Source: Muribaculaceae bacterium
GTDB lineage: Bacteria; Bacteroidota; Bacteroidia; Bacteroidales; Muribaculaceae
NCBI GenBank assembly: GCA_016292745.1
Contig: JAEDFO010000002.1
Location: 8,087 to 72,086, forward strand
DNA length: 64,000 bases
Direction of reading: 5' to 3'
Numbering within the stretch: the stretch's first letter is position 1; every line of letters begins with the position of its first letter. Of this stretch, positions 16,422-25,163 are shown piece by piece. The translations under genes were made by a program, and so were the position numbers. Under the pieces are notes generated by a model. The model was not told where the DNA came from, searched no databases, and worked only from the letters and a program-made list of their open reading frames with translations.

Positions 16422-17552
16422 ATGGAAAAGAAAATTAGAGAAGAGTTTTCGAGAATTTTCGGAACAGAGGGCATCTTGTATGCATCATCAGGCAGAATTA
16501 ACCTTATCGGCGAACACACCGACTACAACGGTGGATTCGTATTCCCGGGTGCTGTTGACAAGTGCATCATGCTGGCAATCAAACCAAATGGCACAGCAAA
16601 GGTGCGCGTTCATTCGCTCGACCTTGGCGAAAGCGAGGAATTCGGTTTGCGCGAAGAAGATGCTCCAAAAGCGCAGTGGGCACGTTACGTGTTTGGCGTT
16701 TGCCGCGAGACAATGAAGCGTGGTGGCCTGGTTAATGGTTTCGATACCGTATTTGCCGGAAATGTACCTCTGGGTGCAGGTATGTCGTCGTCGGCTGCTC
16801 TTGAATCGGCTTTCGCATATGCTCTCAACGATTTGTTTAACGACAACAAGATAGACAAATTCGAGTTGGCTCGTATCGGTCAGTCAACCGAGCATAACTA
16901 TTGCGGTGTTAACTGCGGTATCATGGACCAGTTTGCATCGGTATTTGGAAAGAAAGGCTGCCTTATGCGCCTTGACTGCCGCAGCATGGAATATGAATAC
17001 TTCCCATTCGACCCAAAGGGTTACAAATTGGTGCTCCTCAACTCGTGTGTAAAGCACGAACTCGTAGACTCTCCTTACAACAAGCGTCGTGAATCGTGCG
17101 AACGCGTAGCTAAGGCTCTCGGCAAGGAAACACTCCGAGGCGCTACAATGGAAGAACTCTATTCAATTAAGGACCGCATCACTGCCGAAGACTATATGCG
17201 TGCCGAATATGTAATCGGTGAGGAACGCCGCGTGCTCGACGTGTGCGACGCTCTTCAGAAGGGCGATTACGAAACAGTAGGTGCGCGTATGTACGAAACT
17301 CACTACGGTATGTCGAAACTTTACGAAGTTAGCTGTGAAGAGCTCGATTATCTTAACGACATTGCCAAGGAATGCGGTGTTACAGGTTCTCGTATCATGG
17401 GCGGTGGCTTCGGAGGTTGTACAATCAACCTGGTGAAGGATGAGCTTTACGACCACTTCATTGAAGTTGCAAAGCAGAAATTCGCTGCTAAATATGGCCA
17501 TGAGCCACGCGTTATTGATGTTGTTATTTCTGACGGCGCACGCAAACTCTAA
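16422..17552 (+). CDS. galK: Galactokinase
   Basis: Phosphorylates alpha-D-galactose to galactose 1-phosphate with ATP. 376 residues (GHMP kinase superfamily): signature GRINLIGEHTDYNGG near the N terminus, the ATP-binding motif PLGAGMSSSAALE, and motif 3 GGGFGGC near the C terminus. First gene of galK-galM-nucleotidyltransferase. A weak promoter (TTG 16327-16329, TACTTTAG 16351-16358) precedes a leader of about 60 bases. Confidence 0.96.
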   Translation: MEKKIREEFSRIFGTEGILYASSGRINLIGEHTDYNGGFVFPGAVDKCIMLAIKPNGTAKVRVHSLDLGESEEFGLREEDAPKAQWARYVFGVCRETMKRGGLVNGFDTVFAGNVPLGAGMSSSAALESAFAYALNDLFNDNKIDKFELARIGQSTEHNYCGVNCGIMDQFASVFGKKGCLMRLDCRSMEYEYFPFDPKGYKLVLLNSCVKHELVDSPYNKRRESCERVAKALGKETLRGATMEELYSIKDRITAEDYMRAEYVIGEERRVLDVCDALQKGDYETVGARMYETHYGMSKLYEVSCEELDYLNDIAKECGVTGSRIMGGGFGGCTINLVKDELYDHFIEVAKQKFAAKYGHEPRVIDVVISDGARKL

Positions 17553-17558
17553 TCTGTC

Positions 17559-18614
17559 ATGACCAACATATCTTCAAATAGTGTTACTACACCTCATGGT
17601 GTAGTAACATCTTATAAACTTACCAATGCAAGCGGCGCATACGTCGAACTGCAAAGCCTTGGAGCTGGTGTGCGAGCCATATGCGTGCCCGACCGTAATG
17701 GAAAACTCGACGATGTGGCTCTTGGTTATGCCGATCTTGCCGACTACATGAGCGATGGCCCATGTGCAGGAAAGACCCCCGGACGCTTTGCAAACCGTAT
17801 AGCCCTGGGTAAGTTCAGCATCGATGGAAAAGACTATCAACTCACCATCAACAATGGCCCGAACGCGCTTCATGGAGGTCCGACAGGCTTCCAGAACCAT
17901 ATATGGGACAGTGAAGTCATTGGCGATACAGTAGTGTTCCGTCTGTTTAGCCCTGATGGCGATGAGCATTATCCCGGAAATCTTAATGCCGAGGTAACCT
18001 ATCGCTGGGATGACGACAACCGCCTCGCCATTTCATATAAGGCTACTTGCGATGCTCCTACAGTGATTAACCTTACCAACCACACCTATTTCAACCTCGC
18101 AGGGCATAATGCTGGTGCAGAGGCCATGCTTAAGCACGACCTCCAGATTTTTGCTGAGAACTTCTTGCCTAAGGATCGTTCGGCAATTCCTGTAGGAGAA
18201 TATCAGTCGGTTGAAGGCACACCGTTCGATTTCCGTAAGCCTCATCATATTGGCGATGAAATCGGCTCGCAGATGCAGCAGATGGTCGACGACAAGGGTT
18301 ACGACTCGTCGTGGCCTATCGACAATTGGGAGCCAGGTAAGATGAAGAAGGCAGTAGTGCTTTCCGATGAATGCTCAGGCCGAGTGCTCGAAATCGAGAC
18401 CACCCAGCCCGCCGCACATGTCTACACCGGCAACTGGCTGGCTGGTTCGCCTATTAACAAGTCGGGACGTTCGTATAACGACTACGATGGCGTGGCTATC
18501 GAGTGCCAAGGAATGCCTGATGCTCCTAACAAGCCAAAATTCCCTTCACAAGTGCTTCGTCCCGGTGAAGTATATAAACACGAAATACATTTTATCTTCA
18601 AAACTAAGTTATGA
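17559..18614 (+). CDS. galM: Aldose 1-epimerase (galactose mutarotase)
   Basis: Interconverts the alpha and beta anomers of galactose. 351 residues with GKTPGRFANRI, NGPNALHGG, the catalytic histidine in VINLTNHTYFNLAG and the catalytic glutamate in VAIECQGMPDAPN. It lies 6 bases after galK and overlaps the next gene by 4 bases. Its 5' coding end contains a perfect 12-bp inverted repeat (17582-17609), listed separately. Confidence 0.95.
   Translation: MTNISSNSVTTPHGVVTSYKLTNASGAYVELQSLGAGVRAICVPDRNGKLDDVALGYADLADYMSDGPCAGKTPGRFANRIALGKFSIDGKDYQLTINNGPNALHGGPTGFQNHIWDSEVIGDTVVFRLFSPDGDEHYPGNLNAEVTYRWDDDNRLAISYKATCDAPTVINLTNHTYFNLAGHNAGAEAMLKHDLQIFAENFLPKDRSAIPVGEYQSVEGTPFDFRKPHHIGDEIGSQMQQMVDDKGYDSSWPIDNWEPGKMKKAVVLSDECSGRVLEIETTQPAAHVYTGNWLAGSPINKSGRSYNDYDGVAIECQGMPDAPNKPKFPSQVLRPGEVYKHEIHFIFKTKL
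17582..17609 (+). repeat. Perfect 12-bp inverted repeat in the start of galM
   Basis: TGTTACTACACC, loop TCAT, GGTGTAGTAACA: a perfect stem of 12 bp spanning about codons 8-17 of galM. It could fold in the mRNA or be a binding site for a dimeric regulator. No T-run follows, so it is not a terminator. Confidence 0.7.
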
Positions 18615-19522
18615 AACCTACATTATTTGTATTAGCGGCTGGTATGGGTAGCCGTTACGGAGGCCTTAAGCAATTGGATGGCCTCGGCCCAAATGGCGAA
18701 ACCATTATGGATTATTCAATCTACGATGCAATCCGCAGTGGATTTGGCAAGGTAGTTTTTGTTATCCGCAAAGATTTCGAGAATGATTTCCGTGAGAAGA
18801 TTCTCTCAAAATATGAAAATCATATCCCGGTGGAACTCGTGTTCCAATCAATCAATGATGTTCCGGAAGGTGTAAAAGTTCCTGCCGAGCGCGTAAAACC
18901 GTGGGGAACTAACCACGCCGTTCTGATGGGTAAGGGTGTTATCAAAGAACCATTTGCAACTATCAATGCCGACGACTTCTATGGCCGCGAGAGCTTTGAA
19001 GTGCTTGCCAAGGAACTTTCAAGCCTTGCTGAAGGCAGCAAGAACCAGTATTGCATGGTTGGTTACCGTGTGGGCAACACTTTGTCGGAAAGCGGTACAG
19101 TATCGCGCGGTATCTGCGAAACTAACGAAGAGGGCTTGCTTACTTCGGTGGTTGAGCGCACACAAATCGGTTGGAATGCCGACCATAAGGTGTATTACGT
19201 TGACGAAAATGGTGCCGACCAGGTTATCAGCGAGAACACTCCAGTGTCGATGAACATGTGGGGATTCACTCCTGAGTACTTCGATTATTCTGAGGAATAC
19301 TTCATCAACTTTGCCAAGGCTAACGAAGGCAATCTGAAGGCTGAATTCTACATTCCATTGTTGGTTAACGACTTGGTTAACTCAGGTACTGCCAAGCTGA
19401 AGGTGCTTGACACCCCGGCTAAGTGGTTCGGTGTAACTTACGCTGCCGACCGTCAGGGCGTAGTCGACAAGATCGCTGCTTTGGTGGCTGCCGGTGAATA
19501 TCCCGAAAAGTTGTTCAAATAA
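18611..19522 (+). CDS. Sugar nucleotidyltransferase family protein
   Basis: 303 residues of the GT-A-like nucleotidyltransferase fold. The N terminus has LAAGMGSRYGGLKQLDGLG (nucleotide-binding glycine-rich loop) and a later TINADDFYG (metal-binding aspartates). It overlaps galM by 4 bases and ends the galK-galM group, which suggests it makes a nucleotide sugar from galactose 1-phosphate or glucose 1-phosphate. No galT or galE is seen next to it. The substrate is inferred from context only. Confidence 0.8.
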   Translation: MKPTLFVLAAGMGSRYGGLKQLDGLGPNGETIMDYSIYDAIRSGFGKVVFVIRKDFENDFREKILSKYENHIPVELVFQSINDVPEGVKVPAERVKPWGTNHAVLMGKGVIKEPFATINADDFYGRESFEVLAKELSSLAEGSKNQYCMVGYRVGNTLSESGTVSRGICETNEEGLLTSVVERTQIGWNADHKVYYVDENGADQVISENTPVSMNMWGFTPEYFDYSEEYFINFAKANEGNLKAEFYIPLLVNDLVNSGTAKLKVLDTPAKWFGVTYAADRQGVVDKIAALVAAGEYPEKLFK

Positions 19523-19547
19523 TACAGATTCTATTGAATAATAGCAG

Positions 19548-19575
19548 AAGAGCCCGTTAAAATGCGGGCTTTTCT
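19548..19575 (+). terminator. Terminator after the galactose operon
   Basis: AGCCCG at 19551-19556 pairs with CGGGCT at 19565-19570, followed by TTTTCTTG. Typical intrinsic terminator, 25 bases after the last stop. Confidence 0.75.
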
Positions 19576-19664
19576 TGTGTAATATCCTCCATTTTTGTAT
19601 AATTGTGAATAAATTGTTAAGGCATAACCTAACCATTATTAATATATTATTCTTTCTATTCCCG

Positions 19665-21641
19665 ATGAAGACAAAACAGTTTATGATGGCAGCCGCGTTG
19701 CTTGCAACGATGGCAGTAACTGCCCAGACCCACAACATTGTAGTGGATGCCAAAAAGGCAGGTGCCCCCATACAGCCTACTATGTATGGCTTATTTTTCG
19801 AGGACATCAATTATGCTGCCGACGGTGGTCTCTACGGAGAGCTTGTCAAGAACCGTTCCTTTGAATTCCCTCAGCACTTTATGGGCTGGCAGACTTTTGG
19901 CTCGGTAGAGCTGAAAAATGATGGTCCGTTTGAACGTTGTCCCCACTATGTAACATTGCGCGACCCCGGTCATGCTCATCGCCGTTCAGGATTAATCAAC
20001 GAAGGCTATTTCGGTATAGGCCTCAAGCAAGGTGAGGAATACAGGTTCTCGGTATGGGCAAAATCACCACATGCCAAAGGTGAAATCCGCGTGCAGTTTA
20101 TCGATGCTTATACATCGGCCGAAGACCAGAAGTTTGCTAACGAGCACATTAAGGTAACTTCTGCCGATTGGCAGAAATATGAGGTGGTGCTTCGCTCCGA
20201 CCGTACTATCAACCGCGCCCAGTTGCGTATTTTCCTCACCGGTAGTGAGGAGGTGAGTCTTGAGCACATAAGCCTTTTCCCGGTTAATACTTTCAAGGGC
20301 CGCCGTAACGGTTTGCGCGCCGATATTGCACAGGCACTTGCCGATGTCCATCCGGGTCTGTTGCGTTTCCCTGGCGGCTGCATCGTGGAGGGGACCGATA
20401 TGGCATCGCGCTACCAGTGGAAAAATTCCATCGGTCCGGTCGAAAACCGTCCGCTTAACGAAAACCGCTGGGAATTTACTTTCGAGAGCCGTTTCTATCC
20501 CGATTATTTCCAAAGCTACGGCCTCGGTTTCTTCGAATTCTTCCAACTTGCCGAAGATATAGGCGCGTCACCACTTCCGGTGCTGAATGTGGGTATGGCT
20601 TGCCAGTTCCAATGCAGTGGCAACGATGCTCATGTGCCGGTTGATGAGCTCCAGCCTTATATCGACGATTGTCTCGACCTGATTGAGTTTGCCAACGGCC
20701 CGGCCGACAGCGAGTGGGGAAGCAAGCGCGTAGCGATGGGACATCCCGAACCATTCAACCTGAAATATATCGGTGTTGGCAACGAACAATGGGATTCGGT
20801 GTATTACGTTCGCTTGAAACCTTTTGTAAAAGCCATACGTGAGCGCTATCCCGACATTCAGATAGTGGGCACCAGCGGTCCGGATTCAGAGGGCGAAATG
20901 TTTGAGAAAGGGTGGATGGCCATGAAGGATATCAAGGCCGATTTGGTTGACGAGCATTTCTATCGTCCTGAGAAATGGTTCCTTAACAGTGGATTGCGCT
21001 ATGACAACTACGACCGCAAAGGCCCGAAAGTGTTTGCCGGCGAATATGCTTGCCATGGAGCATCTGGCAAGAAGTGGAATCATTACGAAGCATCGATTCT
21101 TGAGGCTGCATTGATGACAGGCATGGAACGCAATGCCGATGTGGTGTGGATGACCGCTTATGCACCATTGTTGGCTCACGTTGAGGGTTGGCAGTGGCGT
21201 CCCGACCTGATTTGGTTCGACAATAATAATGTGGTGCGTACCGTAAGCTACTACGTGCAGCAGATGTATGCCACTCACAAAGGCACAAATGTGCTTAAGC
21301 TGACAATGGACGGTAAGCCAGTGGCTGGTCAGCCCGGTCAGGATGGATTGTTTGCCAGCGCAGTTGTCGACAAAGATAGCAATCGCATTATTGTAAAAGT
21401 GGTTAACACCAGCGATGCAATTCAGAATGTAAGCGTTGAACTGCGGGGTCTCAAGGGCGACCACAAAGCATCGACGATAACACTTTGTTGCGCCGAGAAA
21501 GATGTAGAGAACACTATTGCCAAGCCAAACGCAATTGTCCCTGTTAACGGAACTGCCCAATGCATTGCATCGGGCAAGAATTCGGTGCTCACCGATGCCC
21601 TTGCACCACTGTCGTTCCGTCTTTACTGTATAGAAATGTAA
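19665..21641 (+). CDS. Secreted GH51 alpha-L-arabinofuranosidase
   Basis: 658 residues: signal peptide (about 1-21, ending TMAVTAQ), a carbohydrate-binding-like insert (about 70-195), a TIM barrel with the acid/base glutamate in GVGNEQWD and the nucleophile in FAGEYACHG, and a C-terminal beta domain. It should release arabinofuranose from arabinan or arabinoxylan in the periplasm or outside the cell. It starts at 19665; the longer frame from 19575 begins within the preceding terminator. Single gene, with its own weak promoter possible around 19598. Confidence 0.92.
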   Translation: MKTKQFMMAAALLATMAVTAQTHNIVVDAKKAGAPIQPTMYGLFFEDINYAADGGLYGELVKNRSFEFPQHFMGWQTFGSVELKNDGPFERCPHYVTLRDPGHAHRRSGLINEGYFGIGLKQGEEYRFSVWAKSPHAKGEIRVQFIDAYTSAEDQKFANEHIKVTSADWQKYEVVLRSDRTINRAQLRIFLTGSEEVSLEHISLFPVNTFKGRRNGLRADIAQALADVHPGLLRFPGGCIVEGTDMASRYQWKNSIGPVENRPLNENRWEFTFESRFYPDYFQSYGLGFFEFFQLAEDIGASPLPVLNVGMACQFQCSGNDAHVPVDELQPYIDDCLDLIEFANGPADSEWGSKRVAMGHPEPFNLKYIGVGNEQWDSVYYVRLKPFVKAIRERYPDIQIVGTSGPDSEGEMFEKGWMAMKDIKADLVDEHFYRPEKWFLNSGLRYDNYDRKGPKVFAGEYACHGASGKKWNHYEASILEAALMTGMERNADVVWMTAYAPLLAHVEGWQWRPDLIWFDNNNVVRTVSYYVQQMYATHKGTNVLKLTMDGKPVAGQPGQDGLFASAVVDKDSNRIIVKVVNTSDAIQNVSVELRGLKGDHKASTITLCCAEKDVENTIAKPNAIVPVNGTAQCIASGKNSVLTDALAPLSFRLYCIEM

Positions 21642-21665
21642 TTAATAACAATAATAGGCATTGTG

Positions 21666-21704
21666 GAGCGCCACGATGTAGGCTGTTGCCTCATCATGGC
21701 GCTC
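21666..21704. terminator. Hairpin after the GH51 gene
   Basis: GAGCGCCA pairs with TGGCGCTC around a 23-base loop that can extend the stem through GATG/CATC. Only a short TT follows, so it is a modest terminator. Confidence 0.45.
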
Positions 21705-21765
21705 TTGATGTGTTATGCAATGTTAAATAGTACGTTTTTCGATGATATTATAGAGCCAAACTGTG

Positions 21766-21773
21766 TATATTTG
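21766..21773 (+). promoter_or_regulatory. -7 element of a candidate ncRNA
   Basis: TATATTTG matches the -7 consensus. No TTG is found 19-20 bases upstream, so the promoter is only half-supported. Confidence 0.5.
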
Positions 21774-21779
21774 CAGCGC

Positions 21780-21919
21780 AGTACAAATCTACTGTGCCGA
21801 ACATCGGAACTGGACTGAAAATCGTGCATATTGCATGCCATGTTAAGTCCTTAATCGTACTGAACCACTTTCCATTATGTATAAGATAAATAATTAGTCC
21901 GATGTTTCGGCTTTTTTTA
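21780..21919 (+). ncRNA. Candidate non-coding RNA with paired ends, about 140 nt
   Basis: Between the convergent GH51 and glpF genes, a -7 element is followed by a small hairpin (CAGTA/TACTG). Then GCCGAACATCGG near the 5' end is complementary, apart from one bulged base, to CCGATGTTTCGGC at the 3' end, which is followed by seven T. The inside can form a GGACT/AGTCC stem with a GCAT/ATGC tip. A long closing stem joining both ends around an open centre recalls 6S-type RNAs, but the identity is not established. There is no plausible protein in it. Confidence 0.5.
21898..21919 (+). terminator. 3' end signal of the candidate ncRNA
   Basis: CCGATGTTTCGGC followed by TTTTTTT. Its pairing partner is the 5' end of the same transcript (about 21796-21808), with only a short local stem available. 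Confidence 0.5.
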
Positions 21920-21927
21920 TGCAATAG

Positions 21928-21964
21928 TGGCTGCATAGGAGCGTGTAATCTCCAGATGCAGCCA
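21928..21964 (-). terminator. Hairpin downstream of glpF
   Basis: TGGCTGCAT pairs with ATGCAGCCA (9 bp, 19-base loop), 24 bases beyond the glpF stop. No T-run follows on either strand, so it may act only as an mRNA 3' end structure. Confidence 0.4.
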
Positions 21965-21987
21965 TATCTGTTATAACGAGGATGCAG

Positions 21988-22722
21988 TTATACTGCGAGC
22001 AGCCAAAGGCCGAATGCTCCGGCAAGGATGCCGCCAATCATAGGACCCACTACAGGTACCCATGAATATGCCCAGTCGTTGCCGCCTTTGTTCTTCATCG
22101 GACACAGAGCATGGGCAATGCGTGGGCCGAGGTCACGTGCAGGGTTCATGGCATATCCTGTGGTTCCGCCGAGCGACATGCCAAGGGCAACGATGAGGAA
22201 TGTCACCGGAATGGGACCAAGGTTTGCCAAGCCAGCCTTGTTTCCGGCATCGTTAAACGAAATGATTATCCCAACGAGCACTATAGTGGCAATAATTTCG
22301 CAGAACAGGTTGAGCTTATAGTTGCGAATCGCAGGGGAGGTGCAGAATGTGCCGAGTTTTGTTGCTTCGTCGGGTGTTGCATCGTAATGGTCCTTATAGA
22401 ACGCCCACACAAGTACTGCTCCAAGGAATCCGCCTATCATTTGAGCCGCTACGTAGCATGGTACGAGAGCCCAATCGAACAGTCCGGCAATGGCAAGGCC
22501 TACCGATACTGCAGGGTTAAGGTGTGCTCCGGTGTAAGGTCCTGCGAGTAGTACACCACACATTACGGCGAAACCCCACGCAAATGTAATTACTATCCAT
22601 CCGCCGCCTTGGCCTTTGCTTTTATTTAATGAGCAGCATGCGCACACGCCATCGCCCATAAGTACCAGGACCAGTGTCCCCAGCAGTTCAAAGAAGAATT
22701 GAGTTGATAATGAATACTCCAT
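21988..22722 (-). CDS. glpF: Glycerol uptake facilitator (aquaglyceroporin)
   Basis: 244-residue inner-membrane channel of the MIP family, six transmembrane helices and two half-helices carrying the motifs LNPAVSV (about 68-74) and MNPARDLGPR (about 191-200). The aspartate after the second NPAR is the hallmark of glycerol-conducting members. It lies 27 bases downstream of glpK on the same strand, so the two are one operon for glycerol uptake and trapping. Confidence 0.93.
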   Translation of the reverse strand: MEYSLSTQFFFELLGTLVLVLMGDGVCACCSLNKSKGQGGGWIVITFAWGFAVMCGVLLAGPYTGAHLNPAVSVGLAIAGLFDWALVPCYVAAQMIGGFLGAVLVWAFYKDHYDATPDEATKLGTFCTSPAIRNYKLNLFCEIIATIVLVGIIISFNDAGNKAGLANLGPIPVTFLIVALGMSLGGTTGYAMNPARDLGPRIAHALCPMKNKGGNDWAYSWVPVVGPMIGGILAGAFGLWLLAV

Positions 22723-22749
22723 TTTGTGTCAGTTTTATGGTTGTTAGTT

Positions 22750-24231
22750 TTAGGAAAGTGTACGGTTAATGGCATTTTTCCACCCCTCTTTGTCGCGTTC
22801 AATCGATTCTGAATCGCTGCTCGGAGTGAATTCCACATCCTTGAGCCATAGATTCTTTATTTCATCGAGACCGCTCCAGTATCCCACAGCCAATCCGGCC
22901 ATGAATGCAACACCCTCGGCTGTGGTTTCGGTTGTTATCGGGCGAATTACCTTAATGCCCAGCAAATCGGCCTGTCGTTGCATAAGCAAGGCATTCCGCG
23001 ATGCGCCGCCGTCAACTTTCAGCTCTACGAGCGGCTTGCCGAGGTCGTTGGCCATTGCTTGAGCAATGTCGTAGGTCTGGAATGCAATACCGTCGAGGGC
23101 TGCACGTGCAATGTGTGCGGCGGTGGTGCCTCGGGTTATTCCCACGATGGTGCCGCGTGCATGCTGGTCCCAATAGGGGGCCGCAAGGCCGGTGAGCGCT
23201 GGGACGAAGTACACGCCGCCACTGTCGGGCACACTTGCTGCGAGCTCCTCAACCTCGGCCGAGCTTTTGATTATACCAAGACCGTCGCGAAGCCATTGCA
23301 CTACCGAGCCGCCAACGTAGATAGAACCTTCGAGAGCGTAGTTTACTGTGTCGCCAATTTTCCATGCCACTGTGGTGAGCAGGTTGTTTTTCGAAATTAC
23401 GGGGGAATCTCCGGTGTTGAGCATCACAAAGCAACCGGTGCCGTAGGTGTTCTTAATGCTACCCGGCTCGGTGCACATCTGTCCGAACAATGCAGCCTGC
23501 TGGTCGCCGGCTACACCGGCAATAGGCACTTCGTGGGCAAATATTGTGGTTTTGGTGTATCCGAATATTTCTGAGCAGCTCTTAACTTCGGGGAGCATTG
23601 ATGCCGGAATATCGAGAAACTGAAGCATATCCTCGTCCCATTTAAGGGTGTTTATGTTGAATAGCATGGTCCGTGAGGCGTTGGTGACGTCGGTGGCATG
23701 AACAGTCCCACGGGTTAGCTGCCATATCAGCCAAGTGTCTACATTGCCGAAGCGCAGTTTGCCCGCTTCAGCCTTTTCGCGGGCGCCAGGCACATTGTCG
23801 AGAATCCATTTAATCTTTGTCCCGCTGAAGTAAGCATCGATAATCAGACCCGTTTTTTTGCGTATGCTGTCAACGAGCCCTTGGGCTTTAAGCGAATCGC
23901 AAAAGTCGGAAGTGCGGCGGTCTTGCCACACGATGGCATTGTAAACTGGTTCGCCAGTATCGATATCCCACACAATTGTAGTTTCGCGCTGATTGGCAAT
24001 GCCTATTGCTGCAATATTTAAGCCGTTGATGCCAATCTTTGAAATTGCTTCTGCCACTACTGCAGCCTGCGAGGCCCATATTTCCATTGGGTCGTGCTCA
24101 ACCCATCCCGGTTGTGGAAATATTTGCTGAAACTCCTTTTGGGCCATCGATGCAATGTGCATTTCGTGGTCAAACAGGATTGCGCGTGAACTGGTGGTGC
24201 CTTGGTCGATGGCCAGAATATACTTCTCCAT
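22750..24231 (-). CDS. glpK: Glycerol kinase
   Basis: Phosphorylates glycerol to sn-glycerol 3-phosphate with ATP. 493 residues (FGGY kinase family), standard length, with the N-terminal phosphate loop DQGTTSSRAILFD, the active-site region IVWQDRRT, and the C-terminal ATP-binding part KVDGGASRNALLMQ. First gene of glpK-glpF. A promoter candidate lies about 150 bases upstream (24382-24413), leaving a long leader. Confidence 0.96.
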   Translation of the reverse strand: MEKYILAIDQGTTSSRAILFDHEMHIASMAQKEFQQIFPQPGWVEHDPMEIWASQAAVVAEAISKIGINGLNIAAIGIANQRETTIVWDIDTGEPVYNAIVWQDRRTSDFCDSLKAQGLVDSIRKKTGLIIDAYFSGTKIKWILDNVPGAREKAEAGKLRFGNVDTWLIWQLTRGTVHATDVTNASRTMLFNINTLKWDEDMLQFLDIPASMLPEVKSCSEIFGYTKTTIFAHEVPIAGVAGDQQAALFGQMCTEPGSIKNTYGTGCFVMLNTGDSPVISKNNLLTTVAWKIGDTVNYALEGSIYVGGSVVQWLRDGLGIIKSSAEVEELAASVPDSGGVYFVPALTGLAAPYWDQHARGTIVGITRGTTAAHIARAALDGIAFQTYDIAQAMANDLGKPLVELKVDGGASRNALLMQRQADLLGIKVIRPITTETTAEGVAFMAGLAVGYWSGLDEIKNLWLKDVEFTPSSDSESIERDKEGWKNAINRTLS

Positions 24232-24381
24232 TCTTATGATATAGATTTAAGATTTGCATTGTCGGCAGGAGGCTTCAGTGCGCATTGCACTCCACCGGCA
24301 ATTGGGTAAGTCAATTTATTGTCTGCACCGATGCACGCACTGATGAATCTTTACATCGGTTTCACTATTTCGTTTCATTTA

Positions 24382-24413
24382 CAAATTAGCGAATTTTCCG
24401 TTGAAAATGCAAA
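24382..24413 (-). promoter_or_regulatory. Candidate promoter of glpK-glpF
   Basis: On the minus strand TTTG is followed after 21 bases by TAATTTG, one base short of the TAnnTTTG consensus. The leader to the glpK ATG would be about 145 bases. Confidence 0.35.
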
Positions 24414-24432
24414 TTCTGAAAGGTGTAATACA

Positions 24433-24466
24433 TAAAAAAAGCAGACAATCGAAGCCGATTGTCTGC
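24433..24466 (-). terminator. Terminator of tRNA-Glu
   Basis: On the minus strand GCAGACAATCGG pairs with CGATTGTCTGC in a compact stem with a TTC-type loop, followed by seven T. Strong intrinsic terminator 7 bases after the tRNA. Confidence 0.85.
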
Positions 24467-24472
24467 CTTGAG

Positions 24473-24544
24473 TAGTGAATCCGGGACTCGAACCCGGGTT
24501 TCCACCGTGAGAGGGTGGCGTGCTAACCGCTACACTAAATCACC
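24473..24544 (-). tRNA. tRNA-Glu (anticodon CTC)
   Basis: 72 bases on the minus strand. The anticodon stem CCACC/GGTGG encloses CTCTCAC, giving anticodon CTC; D-arm GTGTAGCGGTTAGCAC, T-arm CCGGGTTCGAGTCCCGG. The acceptor stem GGTGATT/ATTCACT has one T-T mismatch and a terminal G-T pair, slightly weak for a tRNA. No CCA is encoded. Confidence 0.93.
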
Positions 24545-24561
24545 ATTTCGCTTTTGCATTG

Positions 24562-24569
24562 CAAAGTTA
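24562..24569 (-). promoter_or_regulatory. -7 element of tRNA-Glu
   Basis: TAACTTTG on the minus strand, 17 bases before the tRNA 5' end. No consensus TTG is found at the right distance. Confidence 0.5.
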
Positions 24570-24734
24570 AAAATTATTTTCAATAATTCGGGGTATGTAT
24601 TTCTTAAAATATATTAATATCAACAGATGCCAGCCTATTTTGTGGCTTTCGATTCATATTGTTGTCGCTGATGTCCGTATTTGCCGAATTTTCACTACCT
24701 TTACGATAACGGATGAGATTAAAGGAAAAGCATT

Positions 24735-25103
24735 ATGGCACAGCATAACGATACCGGCAGTTGGGGCGAACAGGTTGCCACAGAATATCTGATAACCAAG
24801 GGGTATACAATCAGGGAAACCGATTGGCGTTGCGATAAGGTGGAAATCGACATTGTGGCCGAAATCAACCGCAGGCTTGTGATTGTTGAGGTAAAGACTC
24901 GTTCCGACGATTTTGTCGACCCTCTGATGGCTGTCGATGTCAAGAAGCAGCACAATCTTGTAAGGGCTGCAAATGCTTATATCAATTACTATGACTTGGA
25001 TATCGATATCCAGTTCGATATCATCACAATTGTGGGCACTCGCGACAATTATAAGCTTGAGCATTTTCCCGACGCATTCTTTGCGCCGTTGCGCACCTAT
25101 TAG
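24735..25103 (+). CDS. YraN family (UPF0102) endonuclease-fold protein
   Basis: 122 residues, the usual length. Family landmarks are GSWGEQVATEYLITKGY near the N terminus and the PD-(D/E)XK-like core VEIDIVAEINRRLVIVEVKTRS. Related to Holliday-junction resolvase folds; the cellular role is not established. It stands alone, converging on the DUF1015 gene. The upstream TACCTTTA at about 24697 may be a weak -7 element. Confidence 0.88.
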   Translation: MAQHNDTGSWGEQVATEYLITKGYTIRETDWRCDKVEIDIVAEINRRLVIVEVKTRSDDFVDPLMAVDVKKQHNLVRAANAYINYYDLDIDIQFDIITIVGTRDNYKLEHFPDAFFAPLRTY

Positions 25104-25112
25104 ATAAAATGC

Positions 25113-25143
25113 GGCGGCGATGGGCATATGTGCCATCGCCGCC
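25113..25143 (-). terminator. Terminator between yraN and the DUF1015 gene
   Basis: GGCGGCGATGG and CCATCGCCGCC form a perfect 11-bp stem around 9 bases. On the minus strand it is followed by GCATTTTATC, which suits the end of the DUF1015 gene; on the plus strand no T-run follows. Confidence 0.6.
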
Positions 25144-25163
25144 GGTATGTTAGTTGAATGCGA

